Origin: an uncultured Methylophilaceae bacterium
GTDB taxonomy: Bacteria > Pseudomonadota > Gammaproteobacteria > Burkholderiales > Methylophilaceae
DNA length: 64,000 nt
Reading direction: 5' to 3'
Assembly (NCBI GenBank): GCA_903870165.1
Contig: CAIQBW010000033.1
Location: 62,001 to 126,000 of the forward strand
In this document: piece after piece, positions 19,531 through 29,599 of the stretch
Numbering within the stretch: the first letter of the stretch is position 1
How the letters are laid out: every line of letters starts with the position of its first letter
Notes under the pieces: model-generated
Database searches by the model: none
What the model was told of the DNA's origin: nothing
The model's input: only the letters and a program-made list of their open reading frames with translations
Program-made: the position numbers and the translations under genes

Positions 19531-20663
19531 TGTCGATTAGCTGGGTAGAAGGCGGTAGGACGCAAAGCGCACGCTGGCAATCAGAGGCTGGGGTTGTCGC
19601 GCCAAAACGGCTCTTGATTGCAGATGACGCCATTAATGCTGATACTGCTTATAGACTGGCTTGCGAAGGTACAGCAATATTGTGGCGCGGGGATTTTCAA
19701 AATGCAAAGCAGTTGTTACAAGCCATAGCAAGGCGCTGTGAACGCAAGAATCCTTCTAAAAAAAATAAACAAGAAACTGCTCCAATAAGCCTCAAACAAG
19801 CTTTTAACTTACATCGTGTTGCTCAAGCACAGCGCGCAAGAGTATTGGGAATGTTACTGATTGAAGTGGGTGAGCATTATAAAATTCCACTCAAACGGGC
19901 ACCTGATTTTAGCCAAGCTTGCTTAGAGGCTTATGGCGAATTCACCAGTCCATTTGTAGTTTCACTCCGCGAGTTACAAGGCCTAATCGGCGCACATGAA
20001 TGGCGCAAAAAAGGGGTGCCAATTGAGGCGATAAATGCCAAAATCCACCCACATTACGGCGTATTTTCTCCAATCCGGGGAGAGTATTTAGCACTACTGG
20101 CAAAAGCGCAACTGCCTAGCACAGAGTTGGCATTTGATATCGGTACTGGCACTGGTGTCATTTCCGCATTGCTGGCTAAACGTGGCATCAAAAAAATCAT
20201 CGCAACAGATCAAGACCCACGCGCCATTAATTGTGCCCAAGAAAACATCACACGACTTGGCTTGCAATCGCAAATTACACTAAAACAAACCAATATGTTT
20301 CCTGAAGGTAAAGCACCGCTCATCGTATGCAACCCCCCGTGGTTACCAGCCAAACCTAGTTCTCCGATTGAGTTTGCTATTTATGACCCTGAAAGCAGGA
20401 TGCTACTTGCTTTTCTCAATGGCTTAAAAACACACCTAACTGATGACGGTGAAGGCTGGCTAATTATGTCTGACTTCGCTGAGCATTTAGGATTGAGGGA
20501 TAAAGACGAGTTAGGAAACGCGATTGAACAAGCCGGCCTATATACAGAAGAGAAGCTTGATATCAAGCCTAAACATGGCAAGGTAATGGATGAAACAGAC
20601 AGGCTTCATCAGGCAAGAAACGCCGAAGTCACTTCGCTGTTGCGTTTAAAAACAAAGCAATAA
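19530..20663 (+). CDS. Class I SAM-dependent methyltransferase, PrmB/PrmC-like
   Basis: 377 aa. An uncharacterised N-terminal region of about 170 residues precedes a Rossmann methyltransferase domain. Motif I is FDIGTGTGVISALLAKRG, and the catalytic NPPW motif is in VCNPPWLPAKP. NPPW/NPPY enzymes methylate amide or exocyclic amino nitrogens: release-factor or ribosomal-protein glutamine, rRNA or DNA. The real substrate cannot be told from the sequence. It is the last gene of its plus-strand run and is convergent with ntrX, with only two bases between the stops. Confidence 0.75.
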   Translation: MSISWVEGGRTQSARWQSEAGVVAPKRLLIADDAINADTAYRLACEGTAILWRGDFQNAKQLLQAIARRCERKNPSKKNKQETAPISLKQAFNLHRVAQAQRARVLGMLLIEVGEHYKIPLKRAPDFSQACLEAYGEFTSPFVVSLRELQGLIGAHEWRKKGVPIEAINAKIHPHYGVFSPIRGEYLALLAKAQLPSTELAFDIGTGTGVISALLAKRGIKKIIATDQDPRAINCAQENITRLGLQSQITLKQTNMFPEGKAPLIVCNPPWLPAKPSSPIEFAIYDPESRMLLAFLNGLKTHLTDDGEGWLIMSDFAEHLGLRDKDELGNAIEQAGLYTEEKLDIKPKHGKVMDETDRLHQARNAEVTSLLRLKTKQ

Positions 20664-20665
20664 AA

Positions 20666-21943
20666 TTACTTCGTTTTAATGCCTAACTGTTTGAGCTTAC
20701 GATACAAATGGGTTCGCTCAAGCTCAACAGCTTCAGCAACACGACTCATGTTTTTATCCGCTTTTTGGATGTGATGCTCGAAATATAAACGTTCAAAGTC
20801 ATCTCTTGCTTCACGCAATGGCCTATCCAGATCAATTGGCAACCCACCTTCTTTTGAAGATGGTTTTTCAACAACAACCGTCTGCAGTGGCGCAAACTGC
20901 TCCATCACTCGGTTCACGTCATCTAAACTGATTCTTTCGCCAAGACTTGTCTGAATCAAATTACGAATCACGCTATCAAGCTGAGTTAAATTACCAGGCC
21001 AATCAGCGTTCCTTAACATATTGAGCGCGGCTGTTTCGAACTCTCGATAAGGTGAAGCGGTGGTTTCAACCAAAAGAAATGCCATCGCGCGCACCAAATC
21101 TGGGATATCTTCTCTGTGGTCTGCCAAACTAGGAATGCGTAACGTACTCACTGATAACGCTTGCAACAAGCCATTATCAAAAGTACCTTCAGCGACTAAA
21201 TCTGGCAATGGTTGTGAAGTACCGCACACCACGCGCGTGCCATACTTTTCCGCTTTCGCCAGTAAAACCAACAAACCTTTCTGTTGAGTCTTATCCAATT
21301 CCGCTACTTCAGAAATAAATAAAACGCCTTCACGAAGCTGCTCCAATACATCAAGTGGGGCATCGGCGAGTCGTTGCGGCTCGAGCAGTTCCATCCAAGG
21401 GGTGTTTGCTTGATGTAAGAACTTAGCACAAAGGTCCGCACCACACCCTTTTTCACCGATCAACAACAGAGGCACTTTGCTCATGCTGACTTGCTCTAAT
21501 CGCTGACGTAGCTCATTGATAACAGCACTTTTACCAAGACTCAACAAACTCATATCAGACTTAGGCAATTGCTCACTATGTTTGAGTGCAGTTGTCACCG
21601 TCTTCAATAGCTTTTGTAACGCAATTGGTTTTTCTAAAAAATCAAATGCGCCTATGCGAGTCGCTTCTACAGCGGTATCGATCGTGCCATGCCCTGACAT
21701 CATCACAACAGGCATAGTCAACATGCCGCCGGTACCCCACTCTTTCAGCAATGTAATACCATCGCAATCAGGCATCCAAATATCAAGCAAGACTAAATCT
21801 GGACGGGTATGTTGGCGATACTCTCGGGCTTCCGCTGCATTTTCAGCGAGCTTTACTTGATATCCTTCATCCTGAAGAATCTCTCTAAGTAGTTCGCGGA
21901 TGCCTATTTCATCATCAACAACTAGCACTTGTCTTGCGGTCAT
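20666..21943 (-). CDS. ntrX: NtrX-type response regulator with degenerate AAA+ domain
   Basis: 425 aa, shorter than the usual 450-460. The receiver domain is intact (VVDDE, phosphoacceptor Asp in LVLLDIWMPDCDG, Lys in EKPI). The C-terminal Fis-type helix-turn-helix is intact (SRVAEAVELERTHLYRKL). The central AAA+ domain is eroded: Walker A reads GEKGCGADLC without its lysine, Walker B reads LFISEVAEL without its aspartate, the GAFTGA sigma-54 contact loop is missing, and the Arg-finger segment reads FDNGLLQAL. It probably binds DNA in response to NtrY but cannot hydrolyse ATP or remodel sigma-54. It overlaps ntrY by 4 bases. Confidence 0.85.
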   Translation of the reverse strand: MTARQVLVVDDEIGIRELLREILQDEGYQVKLAENAAEAREYRQHTRPDLVLLDIWMPDCDGITLLKEWGTGGMLTMPVVMMSGHGTIDTAVEATRIGAFDFLEKPIALQKLLKTVTTALKHSEQLPKSDMSLLSLGKSAVINELRQRLEQVSMSKVPLLLIGEKGCGADLCAKFLHQANTPWMELLEPQRLADAPLDVLEQLREGVLFISEVAELDKTQQKGLLVLLAKAEKYGTRVVCGTSQPLPDLVAEGTFDNGLLQALSVSTLRIPSLADHREDIPDLVRAMAFLLVETTASPYREFETAALNMLRNADWPGNLTQLDSVIRNLIQTSLGERISLDDVNRVMEQFAPLQTVVVEKPSSKEGGLPIDLDRPLREARDDFERLYFEHHIQKADKNMSRVAEAVELERTHLYRKLKQLGIKTK

Positions 21944-24111
21944 ACTTGTTCAGCCTTTTTGCGTTTAACGCTTGGTTTTTCAGATGCAATTAGGTGAACG
22001 GGCAGGGCCACAATGACCACTGCGCCAGTTTTATGTGAATCGTCCACCTTAATATTCTCAATTGCAATCGATCCTTGATGCTCTTCTACAATCTTCTTCA
22101 CAATCGCCAAGCCAAGCCCTGTGCCATGTCTCTTAGTCGTCATATAAGGCTCAAAAGCGCGAGATAGAATTTCAACAGGGAAACCGGCACCATTGTCTGT
22201 CACCGTCAAATAAACTTGATTGGCCTTTTTCAAGGTCGCCACTTCAATACTGGCTGCTTGCACCCCATCTAAAGCATCCTGTGCATTTTGTAATAGATTA
22301 TGAAGCACTTGACGCAACATAGTCGCATCGCCCAACACATCAAGCGGTTGCTCAGCCAAATTCACGCTAAGACTAATCCCTACTGGCTCATATAAATCCA
22401 GCACTTCTCGCACCAGCGTATTAAAATCTAAATGAATTAAATTCAGTACTGGTGCACGCGCGTACTCACTAAATTCATTGACCATGGTTTTCATCGCATC
22501 CACTTGGGCAACAATCGTACCAGTCGCTCGCTTCAACATTTCACTATCAGCCGCATCTAACTTAGATGACAGCTTGTGCTCAATGCGTTCAGCAGATAGT
22601 TGAATCGGGGTGAGCGGATTTTTAATTTCATGTGCCAACCGTCTTGCCACTTCACCCCAGGCCGCATCACGCTGTGCTTGAACCATAGTTGTGATGTCAT
22701 CAAACACCACTAAATAACCACTATCTGCACTGTAGGGCAAACGTGTACCACGTAACAAAAGAGTTCGCTGACCCTGTGTTGTCACCACTTCCATCTCAGT
22801 TTGCCACTCATTCGCCTTATTTTCGCGGGCATTCTGCAAAATGGCATCAGTTAGATTTCTTAAGTTAGGAAATTCTTGACCTACATTTTCAAAAGGATGC
22901 CCAGAGAAATGCCCGAGCACGACCCCTAAAATATTCGAAGCAGTCAGATTATAAGTGCGGAGCTCACCCTTATCATTAAGGGCCAAAACGCCTGAAGATA
23001 AATGCGCCAAAATCGTTTCTAAATAACCACGCGCTGCTTCAACTCTTGATCTATTTCGCTCCGCAGCTTGCTTAGCCTCTCCAAGTTGTTTAGACATACT
23101 GTTAAAAGACTGCACCAATACACCAAGCTCATCATTTCCATGGACAGGTAGCACAGTCTCATAATCACCACGTGCAATTGCTCTTGTACCATCAGCTAAA
23201 ACTCCAAGTGGCGCAGATAACCGACGACTTAACACAAATGCAACCGAAACTGCCGTAAGCATCGCTAGCATCAACACTAAGGTCAGCGTTAAAGCAAACA
23301 CTTGCTTCATTGATTCGCGACTGAGGGAAAGCTCTTGATAGTCCTGATAGGCGTTTTGTACCGCTTCAGCTGTATTTGAAAGTTGCTTAGGTACTGGTTG
23401 TAACAATTGCAAAATTCGCGTTTCACCACCGATGTCATTCATGTTGACTGGAATAAGTGCTCGAAGATACAAGCCTTTTCCAGCAATCGGTTCGATAATG
23501 CCAAAGTCCCTCTGGCGGGCTTGTCTGAGCTGATCTAGACTTGGGGTGGCAGGTAAAAATGTCGTTGCATCGTTACTAGAAAAGGCGAGAATTTTTCCTT
23601 GCATCGTAAGCAAAACAGCATCTTGGACCCCACTTTTTTCACGTAAATCATTCAACACAGTAAGCTGCGAATTACTCGGTTGAAAGGCAAGATTTAACGA
23701 CATACTGTCACCCTTTTGCTTCAGGTCTGCCAACATAGTATCAAGTGAGCTTTGCCCAAGTCGAACACCCCCCTCTAATGCCGCTTCTACTTTAACGTTA
23801 AACCAAGACTCAATAGATTGAGTTAAAAAATTCACTGAAACTGCATAAACAATCACACCTGGTGTAATGGCCATCAAAGCAAAAGCACCCAAAAGCCTTA
23901 AAGTAAGACGACTCCCTATGACTCGTGCGCGTATTTGTTTAAAAAGATGTGAAAGTTGAAATGCGATTATCAGCAACAATGCAGAAGCAAAGGCGATATT
24001 AAGACCAAGTAATAATGTGTAATCCGTACCAGAGACACTGCTTCCAGCTTGAGAGAGCAGATATAGCAACCCTCCTCCAAGTATCGCAGTAATGAGAACA
24101 ATATATCGCAT
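21940..24111 (-). CDS. ntrY: NtrY-type membrane sensor histidine kinase
   Basis: 723 aa. Several N-terminal membrane segments flank a periplasmic region, followed by a HAMP linker (about residue 285 on), a PAS domain (YLETILAHLSSGVLAL), the phosphoacceptor helix HEIKNPLTPIQLSAERI and a complete ATPase domain (NLLQNAQDAL, VTDNGAGFP, GTGLGLAIVKKI). NtrY senses nitrogen or redox state in alphaproteobacteria; its signal here is unknown. It is co-translated with ntrX and sits downstream of the DUF4390 gene. Confidence 0.92.
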   Translation of the reverse strand: MRYIVLITAILGGGLLYLLSQAGSSVSGTDYTLLLGLNIAFASALLLIIAFQLSHLFKQIRARVIGSRLTLRLLGAFALMAITPGVIVYAVSVNFLTQSIESWFNVKVEAALEGGVRLGQSSLDTMLADLKQKGDSMSLNLAFQPSNSQLTVLNDLREKSGVQDAVLLTMQGKILAFSSNDATTFLPATPSLDQLRQARQRDFGIIEPIAGKGLYLRALIPVNMNDIGGETRILQLLQPVPKQLSNTAEAVQNAYQDYQELSLSRESMKQVFALTLTLVLMLAMLTAVSVAFVLSRRLSAPLGVLADGTRAIARGDYETVLPVHGNDELGVLVQSFNSMSKQLGEAKQAAERNRSRVEAARGYLETILAHLSSGVLALNDKGELRTYNLTASNILGVVLGHFSGHPFENVGQEFPNLRNLTDAILQNARENKANEWQTEMEVVTTQGQRTLLLRGTRLPYSADSGYLVVFDDITTMVQAQRDAAWGEVARRLAHEIKNPLTPIQLSAERIEHKLSSKLDAADSEMLKRATGTIVAQVDAMKTMVNEFSEYARAPVLNLIHLDFNTLVREVLDLYEPVGISLSVNLAEQPLDVLGDATMLRQVLHNLLQNAQDALDGVQAASIEVATLKKANQVYLTVTDNGAGFPVEILSRAFEPYMTTKRHGTGLGLAIVKKIVEEHQGSIAIENIKVDDSHKTGAVVIVALPVHLIASEKPSVKRKKAEQV

Positions 24112-24127
24112 TAGTAATTACTCGTCC

Positions 24128-24730
24128 TTAAAACGCCAAGACTGGCGTCCAGCGATATCGTTCAGATGCAATACTCCAATCATCAGAGCCGATTGCTTCA
24201 ACTTGAACTGGCTTAGGTAACTTTGTTTGATCTAAGCGCACTTTAATGGCAGCGATATACGACTCACCTTTTTTAAGCATTTTCTTATCAACTACAGCCC
24301 AAGCTTTAATATTAGAAATATCATCTTTCGCCTGCTGTAAATTCGAAAAAGACTGTTGATGCCCACTGCGATTGACCAAATACTGTCTTGAAAGCGCATG
24401 ATAGCTTAAGGTAACAAATTGAGTTTGAGTAACGATTTCATCATCAAACCAATATTTGCGGGGGCTACTAAGTTGAAACTCAATCAAGAACGTAAGTGGA
24501 ACACCTTTGTTTAAAGCATCTTCAATGACAGGGCTTAAAGAAATATCAAAATCTGTCGACAATGAGTAACTCTCATCAACAGCCAGCAATTCCGCACTTT
24601 TAATATGAATTCCACTGCTTGCCGCATTTGCAAGCGTGCTAAACGCAATAAGAACTGTTATGACGATACAAATAATGTGCGCGAGAAAACGCTTAGCGCT
24701 TTTGTAATAAGGCATAAAATAAACCATCAT
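24128..24730 (-). CDS. DUF4390 family protein, exported
   Basis: About 200 aa. A hydrophobic signal segment (about residues 15-36, ending ANA) precedes a beta-rich domain (IHIKSAELLAVDESYSLSTD, FLIEFQLSSPRKYWFDDE). DUF4390 has no known function but is usually found between rsmB and ntrY in betaproteobacteria, as here. The start is uncertain: ATGs at 24757, 24730, 24727 and 24715 are in frame, and all lie inside the end of rsmB. I chose 24730, which follows a GAGTG. Confidence 0.75.
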   Translation of the reverse strand: MMVYFMPYYKSAKRFLAHIICIVITVLIAFSTLANAASSGIHIKSAELLAVDESYSLSTDFDISLSPVIEDALNKGVPLTFLIEFQLSSPRKYWFDDEIVTQTQFVTLSYHALSRQYLVNRSGHQQSFSNLQQAKDDISNIKAWAVVDKKMLKKGESYIAAIKVRLDQTKLPKPVQVEAIGSDDWSIASERYRWTPVLAF

Positions 24731-25976
24731 GCTGGGCACTCGGTTGTAATTGTCCATTTTTTAAACTCAAGCCTGCCAAGGGTTCATTCAAAGGCACCTG
24801 TTGTGCATCTGAATGTGTTTTTAAAAAACTATCAATCTGACGTTGATTCTCTTCTTGAAACACTGAGCACGTCACATAAAGCAATTTACCACCCTTTGCT
24901 AATACCTGCCACAAAGAAGGAAGCACCAATGCTTGTTGTTTAGTGAATGAGAGAATATCTGCCTCACGACGCAACCATTTAATATCCACATGTCGCCTTA
25001 CAATGCCGGAGGCTGTGCACGGCACATCCGCCAAAATACGATCAAATGGTTTTCCATCCCACCAATCTGATGACTTTCCAGCATCTCCCACTAGCAATGT
25101 GGCTTTTAACTTTAGGCGGTCAATATTGCTTTGTGTACGAGCTATTCTTGTCGGATCATTATCTACAGCTACCAATTCAACATCAGCAAGCTCCAAAATC
25201 TGCCCTGTTTTGCCACCGGGAGCACAACACGCATCTAATACGCGCTGACCATCTTTTAAGTCTAAGGCATAACCTGCGACTTGCGCCGCATAGTCTTGCA
25301 CCGAAGCTTCCCCCAAAACAAATCCTGGAACGCGGTCCACAGGAACAGGTTTTTCTAATGTGACTGCATTTGCGCCTAAGGGTTTTGAAGCAAAACCCTC
25401 TGCATTAAGTTTAGCGACAAAGTCCGCCGCTGAAATTTGACGCTGATTCACGCGCAAAGTCATTGGTGGATGTTGGTTGCCAGCTTCAAGGATAGCTTGC
25501 CAATTTTCTGGATATTGATACTTAAGCTTGGTTATCCACCAAGCTGGATAGGAGTAAGTCGCAAACTCATTGCCTTCAAGGTTGGCAAGCAATTCGGTTT
25601 GTTGTCTCAAGAAATTACGCAAAACCCCATTAACCAAACCTTTTGCCCAAGTCTTTTTAGATTGACTCGCCGCTTTAACTGCTTGGTCAACAACCGTATG
25701 CGATGCAGCTTTGTCATACTGCAACTGATAAATGGCGACTAATAACAAACACTGCAATTTGGCATCGTCTAATGGCTTTTGTAAAAGCTGATCCAATAAA
25801 GCTTCTATTGTTCCGTAAAAGCGTAATGTGCCATAACTCAAATCCTGAGCAACGGCGCGCTGTTGTGGGGAAATGTTTGAATATCGTGTAAATAGGCTTT
25901 CTAAAACCACACCTAAATTACGACCTGCAAAAACTTGTCCGATTGCTTCTGCAGCAATCTGTTGTGAGATATGCAC
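24693..25976 (-). CDS. rsmB: 16S rRNA (cytosine-967-C5)-methyltransferase RsmB
   Basis: 427 aa. An N-terminal NusB-like RNA-binding domain covers about residues 1-140. The methyltransferase domain has VLDACCAPGGKTGQI, the PCTASG catalytic-loop cysteine in ILADVPCTASGIVRRH, and the second cysteine in YVTCSVFQEEN. It methylates C967 of 16S rRNA. The order def-fmt-rsmB is conserved in proteobacteria and present here. Confidence 0.95.
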   Translation of the reverse strand: MHISQQIAAEAIGQVFAGRNLGVVLESLFTRYSNISPQQRAVAQDLSYGTLRFYGTIEALLDQLLQKPLDDAKLQCLLLVAIYQLQYDKAASHTVVDQAVKAASQSKKTWAKGLVNGVLRNFLRQQTELLANLEGNEFATYSYPAWWITKLKYQYPENWQAILEAGNQHPPMTLRVNQRQISAADFVAKLNAEGFASKPLGANAVTLEKPVPVDRVPGFVLGEASVQDYAAQVAGYALDLKDGQRVLDACCAPGGKTGQILELADVELVAVDNDPTRIARTQSNIDRLKLKATLLVGDAGKSSDWWDGKPFDRILADVPCTASGIVRRHVDIKWLRREADILSFTKQQALVLPSLWQVLAKGGKLLYVTCSVFQEENQRQIDSFLKTHSDAQQVPLNEPLAGLSLKNGQLQPSAQHDGLFYALLQKR

Positions 25977-26015
25977 GTGTTATTTCACCAATCTCATCGA
26001 AATGTAAAACTAAAT

Positions 26016-26954
26016 TTATTCAAAATACTGGCCAACTTTTAAACCATGCCCAGTGGTAAAATCTTTGGCTTTTAAGCGTCTTCCACCAGGCAACTGCAAC
26101 TCTTCTATAGTGAGCACACCACTGCCACAAGCTACCCGAATCCCAGCACTCATTTCTAAAACAGTGCCAGGCGTTTGATTCACTGAATCGCCAGAGGCGG
26201 TCGCCATCCATATGCGACAAACCTCACCACCAAGCATCGCATGTGCCACAGGGAAAGGATTAAACGCACGCACCTGCCTTGAAATTAAATCAGCAGATTG
26301 CGACCAATCAATACCCGCCTCAGATTTTTGCAATTTAGCGGCATACGTTACTAAGGATTCATCCTGTGGCGTAGCGGGCAATTGACCGTTATCGGCCAAT
26401 TTCTTCATAGCATCTACCATCAAATCAGCACCCATTTTAGCTAATTCATCATGCAAAGATTGGGTGGTATCTCGCTCACCAATCTTTAATACGCCTTTTG
26501 AAACCATCGCACCAGCATCTAGGGCTGGCACAACCTCCATAATTGTCACGCCAGTTTCAGCATCTCCAGCTAACAATGAACGATGAATAGGCGCCGCACC
26601 ACGCCAGCGTGGCAACAACGAAGCATGAATGTTATAGCACCCCAATCGCGGCATTTGCAAAACATTGCTAGGAATGATTAGGCCATAAGCCGCAACAATC
26701 ATCACGTCAGCTTTTACCGATTCAATGCGCAATTGCGCATCAACATCTTTCAAACTTTCAGGCTGAAAAACTTCAATGTTATGTTGCAATGCCAATTCTT
26801 TTACAGGACTAGCTTTTAATTTCATGCCACGCCCAGAAGGCCTGTCAGCCTGAGTAAGCACCAACACTAAATCGTGGCCAGCTTCGATAAGCGCAGCCAA
26901 AGCTGGCACTGCAAAATCAGGTGTGCCAGCAAAAATTATTTTCAACGGCGCCAT
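26016..26954 (-). CDS. fmt: Methionyl-tRNA formyltransferase
   Basis: 312 aa from the ATG at 26954 (MAPLKIIFAGTPDFAVPAL), one base after the def stop; a GTG at 26966 would add four unlikely residues. The catalytic region is YNIHASLLPRWRGAAPI, with the SLLPRWRG loop that binds the formyl donor. The C-terminal domain binds the tRNA acceptor. It formylates initiator Met-tRNA. It is coupled to def, which removes the formyl group later. Confidence 0.96.
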   Translation of the reverse strand: MAPLKIIFAGTPDFAVPALAALIEAGHDLVLVLTQADRPSGRGMKLKASPVKELALQHNIEVFQPESLKDVDAQLRIESVKADVMIVAAYGLIIPSNVLQMPRLGCYNIHASLLPRWRGAAPIHRSLLAGDAETGVTIMEVVPALDAGAMVSKGVLKIGERDTTQSLHDELAKMGADLMVDAMKKLADNGQLPATPQDESLVTYAAKLQKSEAGIDWSQSADLISRQVRAFNPFPVAHAMLGGEVCRIWMATASGDSVNQTPGTVLEMSAGIRVACGSGVLTIEELQLPGGRRLKAKDFTTGHGLKVGQYFE

Positions 26955-26955
26955 T

Positions 26956-27456
26956 TTATCGACCACGCAGCATCTTCTGCATTTTGGTTTTAATGCGGCT
27001 TTGTTTTAAAGGTGACAAATATTGCACAAATACTTTCCCTAACAAATGATCCATCTCATGTTGAATACACACCGCCATCAAACCATTGGCTTCCAAGACA
27101 AAAGGCTTACCATCCCTATCTAACGCCTCAATAACAACCGATTCAGCCCGCGTCACATTTTCGTAAACACCAGGCACAGATAAACAACCCTCTTCATATT
27201 CTTGAGTGCCTTTTTTTGTCACTACTTTAGGGTTAATAAACACCTGTAATTTATTTTTAGCCTCACTGATATCAATCACAATAATTTGTAAATGCGCATC
27301 AACTTGCGTTGCGGCCAAGCCGATACCAGGTGCGTCATACATGGTTTCAGCCATGTCATCGATTAAACGCTGAATTTTTGCATCTACTTGCAACACAGGC
27401 TTAGCGACTGTGTATAAACGTGCATCCGGATAATTAAGTATGTCTAAGATTGCCAT
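26956..27456 (-). CDS. def: Peptide deformylase
   Basis: 166 aa. All three deformylase motifs are present: [19 protein letters not shown] (metal cysteine) and [12 protein letters not shown] (metal histidines and catalytic Glu). It removes formyl from nascent N-termini. It heads the minus-strand run def-fmt-rsmB-DUF4390-ntrY-ntrX and is divergent from the LysM gene, with 85 bases between them. Confidence 0.96.
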   Translation of the reverse strand: MAILDILNYPDARLYTVAKPVLQVDAKIQRLIDDMAETMYDAPGIGLAATQVDAHLQIIVIDISEAKNKLQVFINPKVVTKKGTQEYEEGCLSVPGVYENVTRAESVVIEALDRDGKPFVLEANGLMAVCIQHEMDHLLGKVFVQYLSPLKQSRIKTKMQKMLRGR

Positions 27457-27541
27457 ATGATTTTGTTGTCATAAAAACTTGATTGTTATACAAATTAAAT
27501 GCAGAATCTAATACAGCTTTTATCGTTTTTTTCGATTAAAA

Positions 27542-28690
27542 ATGAATGCCCTCTACCGAGCCAATATGATTCTCCGCCCTATTATAACCCTGCTTATGTT
27601 TTGTTGTTTGACCGCGCAAGCCGCAAATAAAAATATCGAACTCCAACATAGTCATCCAGATAGCTATGTGGTCGTTAAAGGCGATACTTTATGGGGCATT
27701 TCGGCAAAGTTCTTAAAAAACCCATGGGAATGGCCCCACGTTTGGGAAATGAACAAAGATGAAATTAAAAATCCACACTGGATTTATCCCGGAGATGTTG
27801 TTGTATTAGACCTGTCAAATGTGAAGCCTCAGCTACGCTTACTGCGAGAAACAATTGATTTGTCGCCCGATATTCGAGTTGAGCCTTTAGATAAAGAAGC
27901 TATTCCTACAATATCCCCTCAAATCATTGGCCCTTTTCTCAACAAACCCCTAGTGATTGAATCCAAAGATTTGGATGACGCACCGACCATTATTGCAGGC
28001 AGCGATAGTCGTGTCGCATTAAGTCATGGTAACAAAGTTTATATCGATCAGATCAATGAGGACCAAGGGTTACATTGGTACATCTATCGAGTGGGCAACC
28101 CAATTATCGATCCTGACACAAGAGATGTTTTAGGCACTGAAGCCAATTATCTTGGGGATCTAAAGGTCATCAAGTACGGCATACCAGCGACCGCTGAAAT
28201 CACCCGAGCGAAAGAAGAGATTTTCACAAACGATAAGTTAGTCGAAGCAAAAGATGAGCTTGAAACGAACTTAATTCCTCATGCGCCAGAGACTTTAATT
28301 ACGGGGAAAATCCTAACGATTTATGGCGGACTTGCTGAAACTGGTAGCAATAGCATTGTCACAATCAACTTAGGCAAAAATGATGGCATAGAGGTAGGTC
28401 ACGTATTTAGCATTAATCATATCGGACGCTATGTAAGCCGCAACCCTAGAGATAAAACAACCGAAGAAAAATTCAAACTTAAAGAATTATCTTCACCAGA
28501 TAAGAAACCAATCACTGAAAGAGTCGATCCAAAAAATAATCCTGCCAACAACCCAAAACTCATTAAACTACCTAATGAGCGCGTTGGCCTATTGATGGTG
28601 TTTAGAACATTTGACCGTGTATCATATGGCTTGGTAATGCAAGCTTCTGAACCAATTACCAACGCAGACTTTGTTGAGACCCCCGAATAA
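27542..28690 (+). CDS. Exported LysM-domain protein
   Basis: 382 aa. A signal peptide (to about TAQAA) is followed by one LysM domain (YVVVKGDTLWGISAKFLKNP, ending YPGDVVVL). A long C-terminal region has IYGGLAETGSNSIVTINLGK, resembling other peptidoglycan-associated LysM proteins found upstream of dprA in betaproteobacteria. LysM binds glycan chains of peptidoglycan. The function of the C-terminal part is unknown. It is probably co-transcribed with dprA. Confidence 0.85.
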   Translation: MNALYRANMILRPIITLLMFCCLTAQAANKNIELQHSHPDSYVVVKGDTLWGISAKFLKNPWEWPHVWEMNKDEIKNPHWIYPGDVVVLDLSNVKPQLRLLRETIDLSPDIRVEPLDKEAIPTISPQIIGPFLNKPLVIESKDLDDAPTIIAGSDSRVALSHGNKVYIDQINEDQGLHWYIYRVGNPIIDPDTRDVLGTEANYLGDLKVIKYGIPATAEITRAKEEIFTNDKLVEAKDELETNLIPHAPETLITGKILTIYGGLAETGSNSIVTINLGKNDGIEVGHVFSINHIGRYVSRNPRDKTTEEKFKLKELSSPDKKPITERVDPKNNPANNPKLIKLPNERVGLLMVFRTFDRVSYGLVMQASEPITNADFVETPE

Positions 28691-28711
28691 AGAAATCTAA
28701 CAATCTTTAAG

Positions 28712-29599
28712 ATGACCCAAGAAGAAAATGCCGAAGCCGCACTATGGATATGCCTGCAACTAATACCAGGCTTGACCAGTAAGGGTATTTGCACGCTACT
28801 AGGCCAATTTGGTAGCCCTGAAAATATCTTTAGTGCATCACATCAAGATCTCAACAAGGTAGTCCCCGAAGCGGTTTCCAGCTCAATCAAAAACGGACCT
28901 GACTTTTCAGGAGCGGAGCCATCACTACAATGGTTGTACAAAGATCACAATCATCTCATCACATTGGCTGATAGGCACTACCCTCAATCACTTTTAGAAA
29001 TACCCGACCCCCCGCCTATGCTTTATGCCAAGGGCGATTTAAGTTGCTTAACTATGCCGGCTATGGCGATTGTCGGGAGTCGTAATGCATCTGCACAAGG
29101 CGAGAAAAATGCAGAAGAGTTTGCTTTTGCTTTAAGCGAGCAAGGTTTTTGTATCGTAAGCGGAATGGCTGTTGGAATAGATGGTGCCGCGCACCGTGGC
29201 GCGCTTCGCAATAAAAACGGGAAAACGATTGCAGTTGCTGGTACGGGTTTAGATATTGTTTACCCAGCCAAACATCGTGATCTTGCTCATCAGATTGCTA
29301 CGCAAGGACTAATCCTTTCAGAGTTTTTGATTGGTACACCCTCCAACCCCGAAAACTTCCCACGCAGAAATCGTATCATTAGCGGCATCAGCCTCGGTTG
29401 CTTGGTAATAGAAGCGAATACCAATAGCGGCTCAACCATGACAGCAAAACTCGCTACAGAACAAGGACGCGAGGTTTTTGCAATTCCAGGCTCAATTCAT
29501 TCACCCATGTCTAAAGGCTGTCATGCGCTCATTAAAGAAGGAGCAAAACTCGTGGACTGCATTCAAGACATCACTGATGAATTAAACCCATTAAACTGA
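28712..29599 (+). CDS. dprA: DNA-processing protein DprA, C-terminally shortened
   Basis: 295 aa against about 360-380 for most homologues. The N-terminal helical part and the Rossmann domain that loads RecA onto incoming single-stranded DNA are complete (AIVGSRNAS, SGMAVGIDGAAHRGAL, TIAVAGTGLDIVYPAKH, FPRRNRIISGIS, SGSTMTAKLATEQGREVFAIPG). The reading frame stops just after DITDELNPLN, where the C-terminal winged-helix (DML1-like) domain should begin. Out-of-frame remains of that domain follow directly (see next entry). The core is probably still functional, because some species naturally lack the domain. Confidence 0.92.
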   Translation: MTQEENAEAALWICLQLIPGLTSKGICTLLGQFGSPENIFSASHQDLNKVVPEAVSSSIKNGPDFSGAEPSLQWLYKDHNHLITLADRHYPQSLLEIPDPPPMLYAKGDLSCLTMPAMAIVGSRNASAQGEKNAEEFAFALSEQGFCIVSGMAVGIDGAAHRGALRNKNGKTIAVAGTGLDIVYPAKHRDLAHQIATQGLILSEFLIGTPSNPENFPRRNRIISGISLGCLVIEANTNSGSTMTAKLATEQGREVFAIPGSIHSPMSKGCHALIKEGAKLVDCIQDITDELNPLN

